From the NCBI RefSeq assembly GCF_019024285.1, contig NZ_WMKZ01000030.1, positions 1 to 53,731 of the forward strand: a DNA stretch of 53,731 bases, read 5' to 3'. A program made the position numbers and the translations under genes. Below the pieces are notes generated by a model, which was not told the DNA's origin, did not search any database, and saw nothing but the letters and a program-made list of their open reading frames with translations. Below, one piece after another: positions 9,493-18,181 of this stretch. This stretch comes from Alkalihalobacterium elongatum (GTDB taxonomy: Bacteria; Bacillota; Bacilli; Bacillales; Bacillaceae_F). How positions within the stretch are numbered: the stretch's first letter is position 1; every line of letters starts with the position of its first letter.

Positions 9493-10608
9493 ATGGAAGA
9501 ACGTAAAATGATCCTGAAAATGATTGAAGACGGTAAAATCACTGCAGAAGAAGGCCTAAAGTTATTAAATGCCCTTCAGCAAGATGAACCAACAACAACG
9601 AAGAAAACAGAAGCGAAGCCGAAAGAAAACCAGCAAACAGCATTATCTGAACGTGTAGATTGGGACAGTAAACGTCAGTCTCGACGTACCTATCGTCAAT
9701 CATCTGGTGCAAGTTTTCTTACAGGTTTTCTTGAAAACGCGATTCAAAAAATCAGAGATTTAGACTTAGACTTTAATTTTGGCCCGTTTATCGAAGTTGA
9801 ACATATTTATCATCACAAAAATTTTACTGGTAAAGAGTTAGATTTCTCATTAGAAAATGGCTCAGTCACTTTAATTCCTTGGGAGGAACCAGACATTCGT
9901 GTCGAGTGTAAAGCAAAAGTCTATCGTGCACGTGATACCGAAGATGGCCGCCAAACCTTTTTACAAGAAACAGTGTTTGAAGGTAGAGAAGATCGCATCC
10001 GTTTTTATTCAAAAGTGAAAACTATTAAAATCCAAGCAACATGTTACATTCCTAAAGAGCACTACGAGGCGATTAAGTTGTATACGTTTAATGGACATAT
10101 TAAAGGGGAAAACCTCCAAGGAAGCAAACTCGAATTGAAAGTGGTTAATGGAAGTATCCAACTTTCTGATATCGAGAGTAAGAAGCTTTATGCAGAAACT
10201 GTCAGTGGGCCAATTGATATAACAGCTGCTCACAATGATTGGTGTGAAGTGAAGACGATGAATGGCGCAATCACATTAGAAGGTAAAAATATTGATGTCA
10301 GTGTTGAAACAGTCAATGGACAAATCAATTACCGCCTGGATGAAGTTTCAGAGCCATGCTATGCTGATTTACAGGCAGCGACAGGAAGTATTAATGTATC
10401 TTTGCCAGCAGAATTGCGTGTCGAAGGAAAACTAGAAACGAATGTTGGTGGATTTACTTGTGACTTGAACGGACTCGAAATCGTCGAGGAGAAAAAGGAT
10501 TTTGTTCAAAAAACACTTTCATTTATTGCAAATAAAGAATGTTCGCCGCGATTTAAATTAGAAGCGGAAACGAATACAGGTTCTATTCAAATTGAGCAGC
10601 GCTCGTAA
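9493..10608 (+). CDS. yvlB: YvlB-like DUF4097 envelope-stress protein
   Basis: A 371-residue protein. Residues 1-30 form the short helical N-terminal module seen in YvlB/LiaX proteins (ERKMILKMIEDGKITAEEGL). A Lys/Glu/Thr linker follows, and residues ~105-370 form a beta-rich DUF4097 domain with repeated short strands (GSVTL, NGSIQL, NGAITLEG, NGQINY). No signal peptide is seen, so the N-terminus is probably cytoplasmic. It is the first gene of yvlBCD behind the sigma-W promoter at 9420. Related LiaX proteins take part in antimicrobial-peptide response in Firmicutes; an exact role is not established here. The ATG has GGAG about 11 bases upstream. Confidence 0.85.
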   Translation: MEERKMILKMIEDGKITAEEGLKLLNALQQDEPTTTKKTEAKPKENQQTALSERVDWDSKRQSRRTYRQSSGASFLTGFLENAIQKIRDLDLDFNFGPFIEVEHIYHHKNFTGKELDFSLENGSVTLIPWEEPDIRVECKAKVYRARDTEDGRQTFLQETVFEGREDRIRFYSKVKTIKIQATCYIPKEHYEAIKLYTFNGHIKGENLQGSKLELKVVNGSIQLSDIESKKLYAETVSGPIDITAAHNDWCEVKTMNGAITLEGKNIDVSVETVNGQINYRLDEVSEPCYADLQAATGSINVSLPAELRVEGKLETNVGGFTCDLNGLEIVEEKKDFVQKTLSFIANKECSPRFKLEAETNTGSIQIEQRS

Positions 10609-10627
10609 AATTGCGAGGTGAAGCAAA

Positions 10628-10831
10628 ATGCAAAAAAGATTATTTCGTACTATACATGATCGAAAGCTAGCGGGTGTTTGCGGAGGACTTGCCGCATATT
10701 TCGGTATTGACCCGTCTCTCGTCCGCGTTCTTTTTATCATTCTTTTCTTTGTGACAGCTGGGTTTCCACTGTTGCTCGGATACATTGCCGCGGCGTTTGT
10801 TATCCCAAATGAAGGAGATATTGTTGATTAA
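10628..10831 (+). CDS. yvlC: PspC-domain membrane protein YvlC
   Basis: A 67-residue phage-shock-protein-C-type protein. Residues ~3-35 carry the PspC hallmark (RKLAGVCGGLAAYFGIDPSL), followed by one strongly hydrophobic helix and the short acidic tail NEGDIVD. It is likely an inner-membrane envelope-stress factor that works with YvlB and YvlD. GCGAGGTGAAGC gives an RBS. Its stop codon overlaps the start of yvlD (TAATG arrangement), so the two are translationally coupled. Confidence 0.88.
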   Translation: MQKRLFRTIHDRKLAGVCGGLAAYFGIDPSLVRVLFIILFFVTAGFPLLLGYIAAAFVIPNEGDIVD

Positions 10832-11184
10832 TGGGCTGGCTCATACATCTACTCGTTAATAGTATTACGCTCCTGATTGTTGCCCATTTCTTTGTACAGT
10901 TTCATATTTCAGGATTTGGAGCAGCCTTCTTTGCCAGTATCATTCTATCGATATTAAATTTTATCGTCAGACCGATCTTAGTATTCTTAACGCTACCCGT
11001 AACAATCCTGACATTAGGACTGTTCCTGTTCGTTATTAATGCGATTACCTTAAAATTAACGGCCGCTTTCATGGGTTCAGGATTTGTGATCGAAGGCTTT
11101 GGCATGGCGATATTAGCAGCGATCATTATTACGATCCTAAACACCCTCATCCAAAAAATGATTGTAGAGCCATTAAGAAAATAA
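10831..11184 (+). CDS. yvlD: YvlD membrane protein (phage holin family 4 superfamily)
   Basis: A 117-residue protein of four hydrophobic helices separated by short loops (e.g. FIVRPILVFLTLPVTILTLG and a C-terminal IITILNTLIQKMIVEPLRK). It belongs to the YvlD/DUF360 group, named after holin-like topology but chromosomal and conserved. The start overlaps the yvlC stop by one base. It is the last gene of the sigma-W operon, closed by the terminator at 11203. Its molecular function is unknown; in Bacillus the operon is induced by envelope damage. Confidence 0.85.
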   Translation: MGWLIHLLVNSITLLIVAHFFVQFHISGFGAAFFASIILSILNFIVRPILVFLTLPVTILTLGLFLFVINAITLKLTAAFMGSGFVIEGFGMAILAAIIITILNTLIQKMIVEPLRK

Positions 11185-11202
11185 ATATAATAAGTTCCAC
11201 TC

Positions 11203-11237
11203 AAGCACTGAAACATGTTGATTGTTCAGTGCTTTTT
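11203..11237 (+). terminator. Terminator of yvlBCD
   Basis: A 10-bp stem AAGCACTGAA / TTCAGTGCTT followed by TTTTT. The 450-base gap after it, up to hprK, has no convincing gene: one 61-codon frame (11302-11487) lacks an RBS and family features. A TATAAT box at 11642-11647 may belong to the hprK promoter, but no good -35 is visible. Confidence 0.88.
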
Positions 11238-11687
11238 GTGGTTTTACTCATGGATGGAGGACATTTTTAGGAGTGGCCGAATTTAACAATTCAATTGATT
11301 CATGCTAGCGAGAGGGAAAAACGGAGAGATACAGGAACGCATGGAGGAAAAGCATACACCAAAAAGAACAAAAGGAAATTTGCGTTATCCAAAACAAAAG
11401 CAACAAACCCACACGCCAAAAGACTCCTCAAAAAATCATTCCATCACTGAAGACCTTTCTATTTACAATACAAAATTTTCCTTATAACATAGTTTTGTGT
11501 GAAACAGTCGGCTCCGTCCATTTCCACCCACGCATACAAATTCAAAAAAACAAATAGAAAGAAACTCGTATAGAATTAGTGCAATCCTCCTTTTATTTAC
11601 ACTTGTAATGCCTGCTCTTTTTTCAGGAGTACTTTTAAGGTTATAATGTGTAAGTAATGTTTGATGTATAGGATGGAGGAATATTGG

Positions 11688-12626
11688 ATGGCAAAAGTTA
11701 CGGCTAATGATTTAATAGAGAAGTTCCAGCTAGAGCTTATTAGTGGAGAGGAAGGCGTTTACCGACCGATTCCAACGAGTGATATTTCACGACCAGGAAT
11801 TGAGATGGCTGGTTTTTTTACATACTATCCAGCAAATCGCCTTCAGTTACTTGGACGGACTGAGCTTTCGTTTTTTCAGCAATTAAATGATTACGATAAA
11901 AAAGAACGAATGCTTAAACTTTGCACTTATGACACCCCAGGTATTATTATTTCTAGAGGGCTAGTAGTTCCTGATGAGCTTGTAGCTGCTTCTGAAGAAA
12001 AAGGAGTGCCCATCTTACGTTCATCACTAACTACTACGCGTCTTAGTAGTAGATTAACGAACTATCTGGAAAGTCAACTTGCCCCTATGACAGCGATACA
12101 TGGTGTTCTTGTCGATATTTACGGGATCGGTGTTCTAATTATGGGAGCGAGTGGTGTAGGTAAAAGTGAGACGGCGCTTGATTTAGTTCGTCGTGGTCAT
12201 CGCCTGGTTGCTGATGATTCTGTTGAAATCCGACAGGAACATGAAGATACGTTAATTGGTCGTTCGCCAGAATTAATTAAACATTTACTTGAAATCCGAG
12301 GATTAGGGATTATTAATGTAATGACACTGTTTGGTGCTGGAGCGATCCGTCCGTTTAAAAGAATTGCGCTCGTCATTAACCTTGAGCTATGGGATCAAAA
12401 GAAAGCGTATGACCGATTAGGTCTGGAAGAAGATACGTTAAAAATCATTGATGTGGAAGTTCCTAAACTGACGGTTCCTGTTCGTCCAGGCCGTAACTTA
12501 GCGGTTATCGTTGAGGTCGCTGCAATGAACTTTAGGTTGAAACGTCTTGGAATTAATGCGGCGCAAGAATTCTCGGAGCGTTTAACGGATGTAATTGAAG
12601 AAGGAGATAGGGACGATTACTTATAG
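11688..12626 (+). CDS. hprK: HPr kinase/phosphorylase
   Basis: Bifunctional enzyme that phosphorylates and dephosphorylates Ser46 of HPr and Crh, the metabolic sensor of carbon catabolite repression. Of 312 residues, Walker A GASGVGKS lies at 153-160, the catalytic-region histidine at 138 (TAIHGV), and the family signature [10 protein letters not shown] follows with GAGAIR. The start at 11688 is chosen because GGAGGA lies 7 bases upstream and it gives MAKVTAND, as in relatives; the upstream frame adds nine unsupported residues. It heads hprK-lgt-yvoD-ppaX-yvoF, the same order as in B. subtilis. One substrate, Crh, is encoded at 29.6 kb in this window. Confidence 0.97.
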   Translation: MAKVTANDLIEKFQLELISGEEGVYRPIPTSDISRPGIEMAGFFTYYPANRLQLLGRTELSFFQQLNDYDKKERMLKLCTYDTPGIIISRGLVVPDELVAASEEKGVPILRSSLTTTRLSSRLTNYLESQLAPMTAIHGVLVDIYGIGVLIMGASGVGKSETALDLVRRGHRLVADDSVEIRQEHEDTLIGRSPELIKHLLEIRGLGIINVMTLFGAGAIRPFKRIALVINLELWDQKKAYDRLGLEEDTLKIIDVEVPKLTVPVRPGRNLAVIVEVAAMNFRLKRLGINAAQEFSERLTDVIEEGDRDDYL

Positions 12627-12695
12627 ACAGATGCAGTTCAAAAGGATCTTAGCTACCTTTTTGGACAGATTTTATGAAATTTAGAGGTGAAATTT

Positions 12696-13580
12696 ATGGA
12701 GGAAACGATTCAACCATTAAGTAGGATTGCCTTAGAATTAGGTCCAATTACCGTTTACTGGTATGGTTTATTGATCGGGTTAGGTGTTGTGGTTGGTTAC
12801 ATAATTGCAACACGCGAAACAGAACAACGCGGGTTACCGAAAGATACGTTTGCTGATCTTTTAATTTGGGCATTGCCAATTGCTATTATTTCCGCACGTC
12901 TTTATTACGTCATTTTCCGTTGGGAGCATTATGTTGATAATCCTTTAAAAGCCTTTGCTATTTGGGAAGGCGGCTTAGCGATACACGGTGGACTTATTGG
13001 TGGTGTCGCAACCGTTATTGTGTTTGCGAGAAGAAGAGGAATTTCGACTTGGAAGATTCTCGATATCGCTGCACCAAGTATTATTATTGCCCAAGCGATC
13101 GGTCGCTGGGGAAATTTTATGAACCAAGAAGTTTACGGTGGTCCAGTATCGCGCGAGTTTCTTGAAAGCTTAATGCTACCACAGTTTATCATCAATCAAA
13201 TGTATATTAATGATCCGATTCACGGATTGGGGTATTATCATCCGACCTTTTTATACGAATCGATCTGGAATATATTAGGGTTTGCCTTATTATTATATTT
13301 ACGCCGTGTGAATTTGAAGCAAGGTGAAATTTTCTTAAGTTATGTAATTTGGTATTCTGTCGGACGCTTCTTTATTGAAGGCATGCGTCTAGACAATTTA
13401 ATGATTGGTGACTTTTTACGAACGGCGCAAATCGTTTCAATTATTTTAATTGTAGGAGCGGTGGTTCTGTGGATTTATCGCCGTAAGACAGGGTTAGCTT
13501 CTGTAAATTATTTAGATGAGGAACCTTCAGTAAAAACAACAGCAACAAATACAAAAGCGAAAAAGAAAAAGAAAAAGTAA
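12696..13580 (+). CDS. lgt: Prolipoprotein diacylglyceryl transferase
   Basis: Integral membrane enzyme that transfers diacylglycerol from phosphatidylglycerol to the lipobox cysteine, the first step of lipoprotein maturation. Of 294 residues, it has about seven membrane helices, the Lgt signature around [15 protein letters not shown], and HGG in the '[11 protein letters not shown]' loop. The C-terminus is a lysine-rich tail (KAKKKKKK). ATG at 12696 is preferred over the in-frame GTG at 12687, because AGAGGTG (12683-12689) acts as RBS for the ATG and would overlap the GTG. Second gene of the hprK operon. Confidence 0.95.
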   Translation: MEETIQPLSRIALELGPITVYWYGLLIGLGVVVGYIIATRETEQRGLPKDTFADLLIWALPIAIISARLYYVIFRWEHYVDNPLKAFAIWEGGLAIHGGLIGGVATVIVFARRRGISTWKILDIAAPSIIIAQAIGRWGNFMNQEVYGGPVSREFLESLMLPQFIINQMYINDPIHGLGYYHPTFLYESIWNILGFALLLYLRRVNLKQGEIFLSYVIWYSVGRFFIEGMRLDNLMIGDFLRTAQIVSIILIVGAVVLWIYRRKTGLASVNYLDEEPSVKTTATNTKAKKKKKK

Positions 13581-13605
13581 CTAGTTTTCAGGAGAGGAGC
13601 TCACA

Positions 13606-14565
13606 GTGGGAACTTTAAAACGGGGATTAATGGTAGGTTTTCAAACAACATGGACATTAGGGAAGATCATTTTCCCAATTACACTCATCATTACGATTCT
13701 CGGCTATACTCCAGTTCTTGAGTGGGTCGCTCAATGGCTAGCACCTGTGATGAGGTGGATTGGCTTACCTGGGGAAGCAGCAATTCCGTTAATTTTAGGA
13801 AATGTATTAAATCTGTATGCTGCGATTGGTGCCATTTTAACAATGGAACTCACCGTAAAAGAAGTGTTTATTTTAGCGGTAATGCTTTCGTTTTCTCACA
13901 ATCTATTTGTTGAGTCAGCGGTAGCTGCAAAGGTTGGCATCCGAATGTCAGTCGTTCTGGCTGTTCGTTTAGGGTTAGCCTTTTTCTCGGCATGGGTCAT
14001 TCATCTTTTTTGGCAGGGTGGAAGTGAAATCGCTCAGTACGGTTTTGTTTCATCGAGTAAAGAGGCCGAAGTATCTGGATGGTTGGCCATTGCATGGAAG
14101 GGAATTGAAAGTGCTACACTAGGAATAGCACAGCTTGCGCTCATTGTTATTCCACTCATGATTTTTATTCAAATTATGAAAGATTTGAATTGGTTAAAAG
14201 TATTCTCAAAATGGATGTCTCCGTTTACGAAAATGCTTGGCATTCGTGAAAATACGTCTACGACACTCGCTTCTGGCCTTATCTTTGGATTAGCATTTGG
14301 AGCAGGGGTGATGATTCAAGCGGTAAAAGAAGACGGAGTGAAAAAGAAAGATTTATATCTTGTGTTTATTTTCCTTGTCGCTTGCCACGCTGTCATCGAA
14401 GATACACTAATATTTATTCCATTGGGAATCCCGGTTTGGCCATTACTGCTTATTCGATTAGTAGTAGCGATTGTGTTAACAGTAGTAATTGCCTATATTT
14501 GGAACCGATATGAGAAAAAACAAAAGCAGCAAGTTACAGGAAAGGAAGCTGTTCATGAAAATTGA
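13606..14565 (+). CDS. yvoD: YvoD-like nucleoside-recognition (Gate) domain membrane protein
   Basis: A 319-residue polytopic membrane protein with two Gate (nucleoside recognition) domain halves. Examples are AAIPLILGNVLNLYAAIGAI in the first half and GLIFGLAFGAGVMIQAV in the second. This family resembles SpoIIIAG/NupC-type gates, but its transported substrate is not known. A GTG start follows GGAGAGGAG. It lies between lgt and ppaX as in B. subtilis, and its 3' end overlaps ppaX by 11 bases. No defects. The function is left open. Confidence 0.85.
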   Translation: MGTLKRGLMVGFQTTWTLGKIIFPITLIITILGYTPVLEWVAQWLAPVMRWIGLPGEAAIPLILGNVLNLYAAIGAILTMELTVKEVFILAVMLSFSHNLFVESAVAAKVGIRMSVVLAVRLGLAFFSAWVIHLFWQGGSEIAQYGFVSSSKEAEVSGWLAIAWKGIESATLGIAQLALIVIPLMIFIQIMKDLNWLKVFSKWMSPFTKMLGIRENTSTTLASGLIFGLAFGAGVMIQAVKEDGVKKKDLYLVFIFLVACHAVIEDTLIFIPLGIPVWPLLLIRLVVAIVLTVVIAYIWNRYEKKQKQQVTGKEAVHEN

Positions 14566-15196
14566 TACACTGTTATTTGATTTAGACGGAACGTTAATTA
14601 ATACTAATGACTTAATTATTTCTTCATTTTTGCATACACTTGAGCACTATTTTCCAGGTGAATATACTCGTGAAAAGGTGATCGAATTTATTGGTCCACC
14701 ACTAGTCGATAGTTTTCAAGGTATTGACCCTGATCGTGTAGAAGAAATGATTACGATGTATCGCGAACACAACTTATCGAATCATGATCTGTTACTACAA
14801 GAATATGAAGGTGTGTTTGAAACGATCGAACGTCTTCATAAAGAAGGGTTTAAGCTAGCTGTTGTTACGACGAAAAGAAAGAGCACTGCGATTAGAGGCT
14901 TAGAAGTAACAGGTCTTGACCGCTTTTTTGAAGTTATCGTCGCGATCGATGATGTGGAAAAAGTGAAGCCAGACCCTGAACCGTTAGAAAAGGCAATGGC
15001 CGCACTAAAGTCTACAGCGGAAACGACAATCATGGTCGGCGATAGCCAGTACGATATTCTTGGTGGAAAAAACACAGGGACAGCAACTGCTGCGGTCGCT
15101 TGGTCGATTAAAGGTGAAGCGTTTATTCGCTCATATGAACCTGATTATATTTTAGAGGATATGAGAGATTTATTGAAAATTGTTGGAGTGGAGTAA
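14555..15196 (+). CDS. ppaX: Pyrophosphatase PpaX (HAD family)
   Basis: HAD-superfamily phosphatase that hydrolyses the pyrophosphate released when HPrK/P dephosphorylates Ser46-P HPr by phosphorolysis. It therefore pulls that reaction forward, which explains its place in the hprK operon. Of 213 residues, motif I is FDLDGTL with nucleophile Asp9 and acid/base Asp11, motif II is VVTTK, and motif III/IV is KPDPEPLEKA...MVGDSQYDI. The start at 14555 (AGGAAAGGAAG upstream, 11-base overlap with yvoD) gives the family length; a longer upstream frame is just yvoD read out of frame. Confidence 0.95.
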   Translation: MKIDTLLFDLDGTLINTNDLIISSFLHTLEHYFPGEYTREKVIEFIGPPLVDSFQGIDPDRVEEMITMYREHNLSNHDLLLQEYEGVFETIERLHKEGFKLAVVTTKRKSTAIRGLEVTGLDRFFEVIVAIDDVEKVKPDPEPLEKAMAALKSTAETTIMVGDSQYDILGGKNTGTATAAVAWSIKGEAFIRSYEPDYILEDMRDLLKIVGVE

Positions 15197-15198
15197 AT

Positions 15199-15720
15199 GT
15201 GAGAAAGACGAAACGGTATTCTGTCGAAGGTAGTAATTCGCTTTGGCAAATCTATAAAACAGTTCCTTTTTGGAAAGTAGCAAAAAGCTTTGTCGTCATT
15301 CAAGTAGCACGTTATACACCATATATCGGATTGAAAAATTGGATGTACCGTAACTTTCTCAACATGAAAGTCGGTGATCAAACGGCTGTGGCACTAATGG
15401 TCATGATGGACGTTATGTTTCCAGAAAAGATTTCGATTGGCCGCAATTCGATTATCGGCTACAACACGACGATCCTCGCTCACGAGTATTTGATCAAGGA
15501 ATATCGCCTCGGTGACGTCATTATTGGCGATGAAGTGATGATCGGTGCAAATTCAACAATATTACCTGGTGTGACGATTGGTGATGGTGCGATTGTATCG
15601 GCTGGTACACTCGTCCACCAAGATGTTCCTGCGGGCAGCTTTGTCGGCGGAAATCCGATGCGCGTCATCTATACGAAAGAAGAGATGGAAGCGCGGAATA
15701 ACGTGCAGTTTCTGGAGTAG
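15199..15720 (+). CDS. yvoF: Hexapeptide-repeat acyltransferase YvoF
   Basis: A 173-residue left-handed beta-helix acyltransferase. Repeated hexapeptides run from about residue 75 to 155 (ISIGRNSIIGYN, VIIGDEVMIGANSTILPGV, TIGDGAIVSAG), with a catalytic-type histidine in AHEY. It is likely a trimeric O-acetyltransferase; the substrate is unknown. A GTG start two bases after the ppaX stop is the only sensible choice, because the nearby ATG runs at once into TGA. Last gene of the hprK operon, closed by the long hairpin at 15736. Confidence 0.88.
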   Translation: MRKTKRYSVEGSNSLWQIYKTVPFWKVAKSFVVIQVARYTPYIGLKNWMYRNFLNMKVGDQTAVALMVMMDVMFPEKISIGRNSIIGYNTTILAHEYLIKEYRLGDVIIGDEVMIGANSTILPGVTIGDGAIVSAGTLVHQDVPAGSFVGGNPMRVIYTKEEMEARNNVQFLE

Positions 15721-15735
15721 CCAGTGGTAAAATTT

Positions 15736-15783
15736 AAAAAAGCGGGGGAGTTCAATTGCGGATTGAACTCCTCCGCTTTTTTT
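15736..15783 (+). terminator. Strong terminator of the hprK-yvoF operon
   Basis: A long stem, AAAAAAGCGG...GGAGTTCAAT paired with ATTGAACTCC...CCGCTTTTTT, with loop TGCGG and a run of T. A degenerate tandem array begins about 30 bases after it. Confidence 0.93.
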
Positions 15784-15810
15784 GTGGCGAGGAAGTGATT
15801 TTTGGTGTTT

Positions 15811-15930
15811 GGCTTATAAATGTGCACATTTGGATCATAAATGCGCAAGTTAGGATCATAAACCGAAAGTTAGGATCATAAATGGTCCAATTTGGCTCAT
15901 AAACTAAAAATCACGCTCATAAGTACATTC
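15811..15930. repeat. Degenerate 20.5-bp tandem array (array 20-A)
   Basis: Units of the form GGATCATAAATNNNNAAGTTA. The ATAA core starts at 15816, 15837, 15858, 15878, 15899 and 15919, i.e. steps of 21, 21, 20, 21 and 20. It directly abuts the palindrome pair at 15931. Close relatives lie at 45932-46050 and 29977-30110. No coding meaning is apparent. Confidence 0.85.
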
Positions 15931-15978
15931 GGTGCCAGGCACCTTTACCCTTTCACAGCGCTAAAGGTGCCTGGCACC
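15931..15978. repeat. Inverted pair of the GGTGCCAGGCACC palindrome
   Basis: GGTGCCAGGCACCTTTA (15931-15947) and TAAAGGTGCCTGGCACC (15962-15978) are perfect 17-base inverted copies with a 14-base loop. Each arm is itself a near-palindrome. The same 13-mer occurs twice more, at 34189 and 34329. It looks like a dispersed REP/MITE-like element. The following stretch to about 16200 holds no recognised gene. Confidence 0.85.
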
Positions 15979-16215
15979 AACCTTCCGCCCCCCACAATAA
16001 TGGCAATTATTAAACTTTTTGCACATTTGGCGTTCCTTTCTTTTCCATCAGTGTTACTATAGTTTTAAATACATATTTGATTGAATTTATTCGATTGATG
16101 ACCAACACATCAATTTTACTCACTAAAGCCAAATTAAGGTGAGGAAAATCATGTTCATATCGGTTGACGATTACAGTAGCTGAGTGTAAACTACTAAATA
16201 ATATCCTTTATCTTG

Positions 16216-16340
16216 TTAGTATATTAGCGTACTAAAGTGTCGCGTCACATTAAAGTGCCACGCGAACTAAGCATCATGCCGCACTAAAGCGTCGTATCCA
16301 CCACTAACGCACTATATTACGCTAAAGCATTGTACTAAAG
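16216..16340. repeat. Degenerate 17-18-bp tandem array directly upstream of hisZ (array 17-A)
   Basis: A CACTAAAGNG(T)CG-like motif recurs, with TAA cores at 16233, 16251, 16268, 16285, 16305, 16323 and 16336 (steps 18, 17, 17, 20, 18, 13). It runs right up to the hisZ ribosome binding site, so it would lie in the his operon leader if transcription starts upstream. No T-box (AGGGTGGNACCGCG) is present. Confidence 0.6.
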
Positions 16341-16356
16341 TATGGAGTGTGAAAAC

Positions 16357-17547
16357 ATGACAAAGCCATTTATGTTTGAAAAACCAATTGGGATGAGAGA
16401 CACCCTACCAGAACTATTTGAAACGAAGCAACGAATTGCCAATGATATAAATGAAGAAGTATCTCGTTGGGGATATCGGGCGATCCAAACTCCAACACTT
16501 GAATATTATGAAACCGTTGGTGTCGCATCAGCGATCCTCGACCAACAACTATTTAAGCTACTTGATCAAGATGGAAATACGCTAGTGCTAAGACCAGATA
16601 TGACCGCACCAATTGCACGATTAGCGGCATCTAGCTTAAAAAACGAAGGGTACCCGCTACGCCTTTCTTACCATACAAATCTTTATCGCTCACAGCAGCG
16701 CGAAGGTGGAAAACCAGCTGAGTTCGAACAAATTGGTGTGGAACTCGTCGGAGACGGAACGGCAAGTGCTGATGCTGAAGTGATCGCACTTATGATCTCC
16801 ACACTACGCAAAGCTGGCGTAGAGAACTTTCAAGTGGCAATCGGTCATATTGGCTACGTAAACGCCTTATTGCTCGAAGTGGTCGGAAATGAAGAGCGGG
16901 CCAATGTACTAAGACGTTATTTATATGAAAAAAATTACGTCGGCTATCGTCAGCACGTGAAAAGCTTACCTCTTTCTTCAATTGATAAAACGCGCCTCCT
17001 AGACTTACTTCAATTACGTGGCGGAAGTGAAAAGATTACAGCCGCATCTGAATTAGTTCAAAGCGAAGCGGGCGAGAAAGCTTTACAGGACTTAACAAAG
17101 CTTTGGGAAGCTTTAGAATGCTACGGTGTGACAGAATTTTTGAAAATTGACTTAAATCTCGTTATGCACATGAGCTACTACACAGGCGTTGTTTTTGAAG
17201 GCTATGGCAGTCGTTTAGGTGTTCCGCTTGGAAGCGGAGGACGCTACGATGAGCTGCTTGCTAACTTTGACCGTCCAGCCCAAGCAACAGGCTTTGGCAT
17301 TCGTCTCGATTTATTAGTTGAAGCGATCGGTTCGAAAAAAGAACTAACTCCGCAAACGTGCATTATTTTCAGTAATGAGCGTAGAAAAGAAGCGATTGCT
17401 CTAGCAACGGAAAAACGAGAGCAAGGAGAGGCAGTGATCCTGCAAGATTTAGCAGGAATAAAAGATGTTGATGTTTTATCAGAACAATTTGCAGACGTCA
17501 TCTACTGTATCGGAAAAGCAAAGAATGGAGGTGCTGGTGATGAGTGA
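16357..17547 (+). CDS. hisZ: ATP phosphoribosyltransferase regulatory subunit
   Basis: A 396-residue paralogue of histidyl-tRNA synthetase that lacks aminoacylation and is the regulatory partner of short-form HisG. It carries the class II synthetase-like motifs [13 protein letters not shown] and [20 protein letters not shown], plus [11 protein letters not shown] at 16357 has GGAGTG 7 bases upstream; the alternative ATG at 16342 overlaps that RBS. First gene of hisZGDBHAFI. Its presence explains the short HisG that follows. The regulator of the operon is not visible: no T-box and no His-rich leader peptide. Confidence 0.95.
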   Translation: MTKPFMFEKPIGMRDTLPELFETKQRIANDINEEVSRWGYRAIQTPTLEYYETVGVASAILDQQLFKLLDQDGNTLVLRPDMTAPIARLAASSLKNEGYPLRLSYHTNLYRSQQREGGKPAEFEQIGVELVGDGTASADAEVIALMISTLRKAGVENFQVAIGHIGYVNALLLEVVGNEERANVLRRYLYEKNYVGYRQHVKSLPLSSIDKTRLLDLLQLRGGSEKITAASELVQSEAGEKALQDLTKLWEALECYGVTEFLKIDLNLVMHMSYYTGVVFEGYGSRLGVPLGSGGRYDELLANFDRPAQATGFGIRLDLLVEAIGSKKELTPQTCIIFSNERRKEAIALATEKREQGEAVILQDLAGIKDVDVLSEQFADVIYCIGKAKNGGAGDE

Positions 17548-18181
17548 ATGGTTAACAGTGGCGATGCCTAAAGGTCGTATTTTTGAAGAAGCAGCTGATT
17601 TATTAAGAAAAGCAGGCTATGCTCTGCCAGCTGAATTTGACGACTCGCGCAAATTAATCGTTGATGCTCCAGAAGCGAAAATGCGCTTCATTCTAGCGAA
17701 GCCGATGGATGTTCCAACTTATGTAGAGCATGGTGTAGCTGACGTTGGGGTGGCTGGAAAAGATACGATGCTAGAAGAAGAACGAGACGTATATGAAGTA
17801 CTTGATCTGAAAATTAGTGAATGCTATCTAGCCGTAGCAGGACTGCCAACGTATGAAAAGAAAAGTGAGATCGCTCCGAAAGTAGCTTCAAAATATCCAA
17901 ATGTTGCGATCCGTTATTTTAAAGAACAAGGCGAGCAAGTCGAAGTCATCAAGTTAAACGGGTCGATTGAGCTGGCGCCTCTTGTTGGTTTAGCCGACCG
18001 GATTGTAGATATCGTATCAACGGGTCGTACGTTAAAGGAAAATGGCCTTGTTGAATTAGAAAAAATTATGGACATTACCTCTAGACTGATCGTCAACCCA
18101 GTGAGCTACCGCATGAAGGATGAATGGATTGATGATTTAGTGGAACGTCTGGCCAAAGTGATCGAGGTGGATGGCGAATGA
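17540..18181 (+). CDS. hisG: ATP phosphoribosyltransferase catalytic subunit (short form)
   Basis: Catalyses the first step of histidine synthesis, ATP + PRPP to phosphoribosyl-ATP. The 213-residue short form lacks the C-terminal regulatory domain, matching the presence of HisZ. The PRPP-binding region reads [18 protein letters not shown]; the N-terminus is [14 protein letters not shown]. The start at 17540 has GGAGGTG upstream and overlaps hisZ by 8 bases (ATGAGTGA), indicating coupling. The stop overlaps the hisD start as ATGA. Confidence 0.96.
   Translation: MSEWLTVAMPKGRIFEEAADLLRKAGYALPAEFDDSRKLIVDAPEAKMRFILAKPMDVPTYVEHGVADVGVAGKDTMLEEERDVYEVLDLKISECYLAVAGLPTYEKKSEIAPKVASKYPNVAIRYFKEQGEQVEVIKLNGSIELAPLVGLADRIVDIVSTGRTLKENGLVELEKIMDITSRLIVNPVSYRMKDEWIDDLVERLAKVIEVDGE

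Noticed and set aside
11302-11487. 61-codon Lys/Thr-rich gene between yvlD and hprK
   Set aside because: No RBS before the start, low-complexity A-rich sequence and no recognisable family.
16020-16356. T-box riboswitch for the his operon
   Set aside because: No AGGGTGGNACCGCG box or terminator/antiterminator pair is present.
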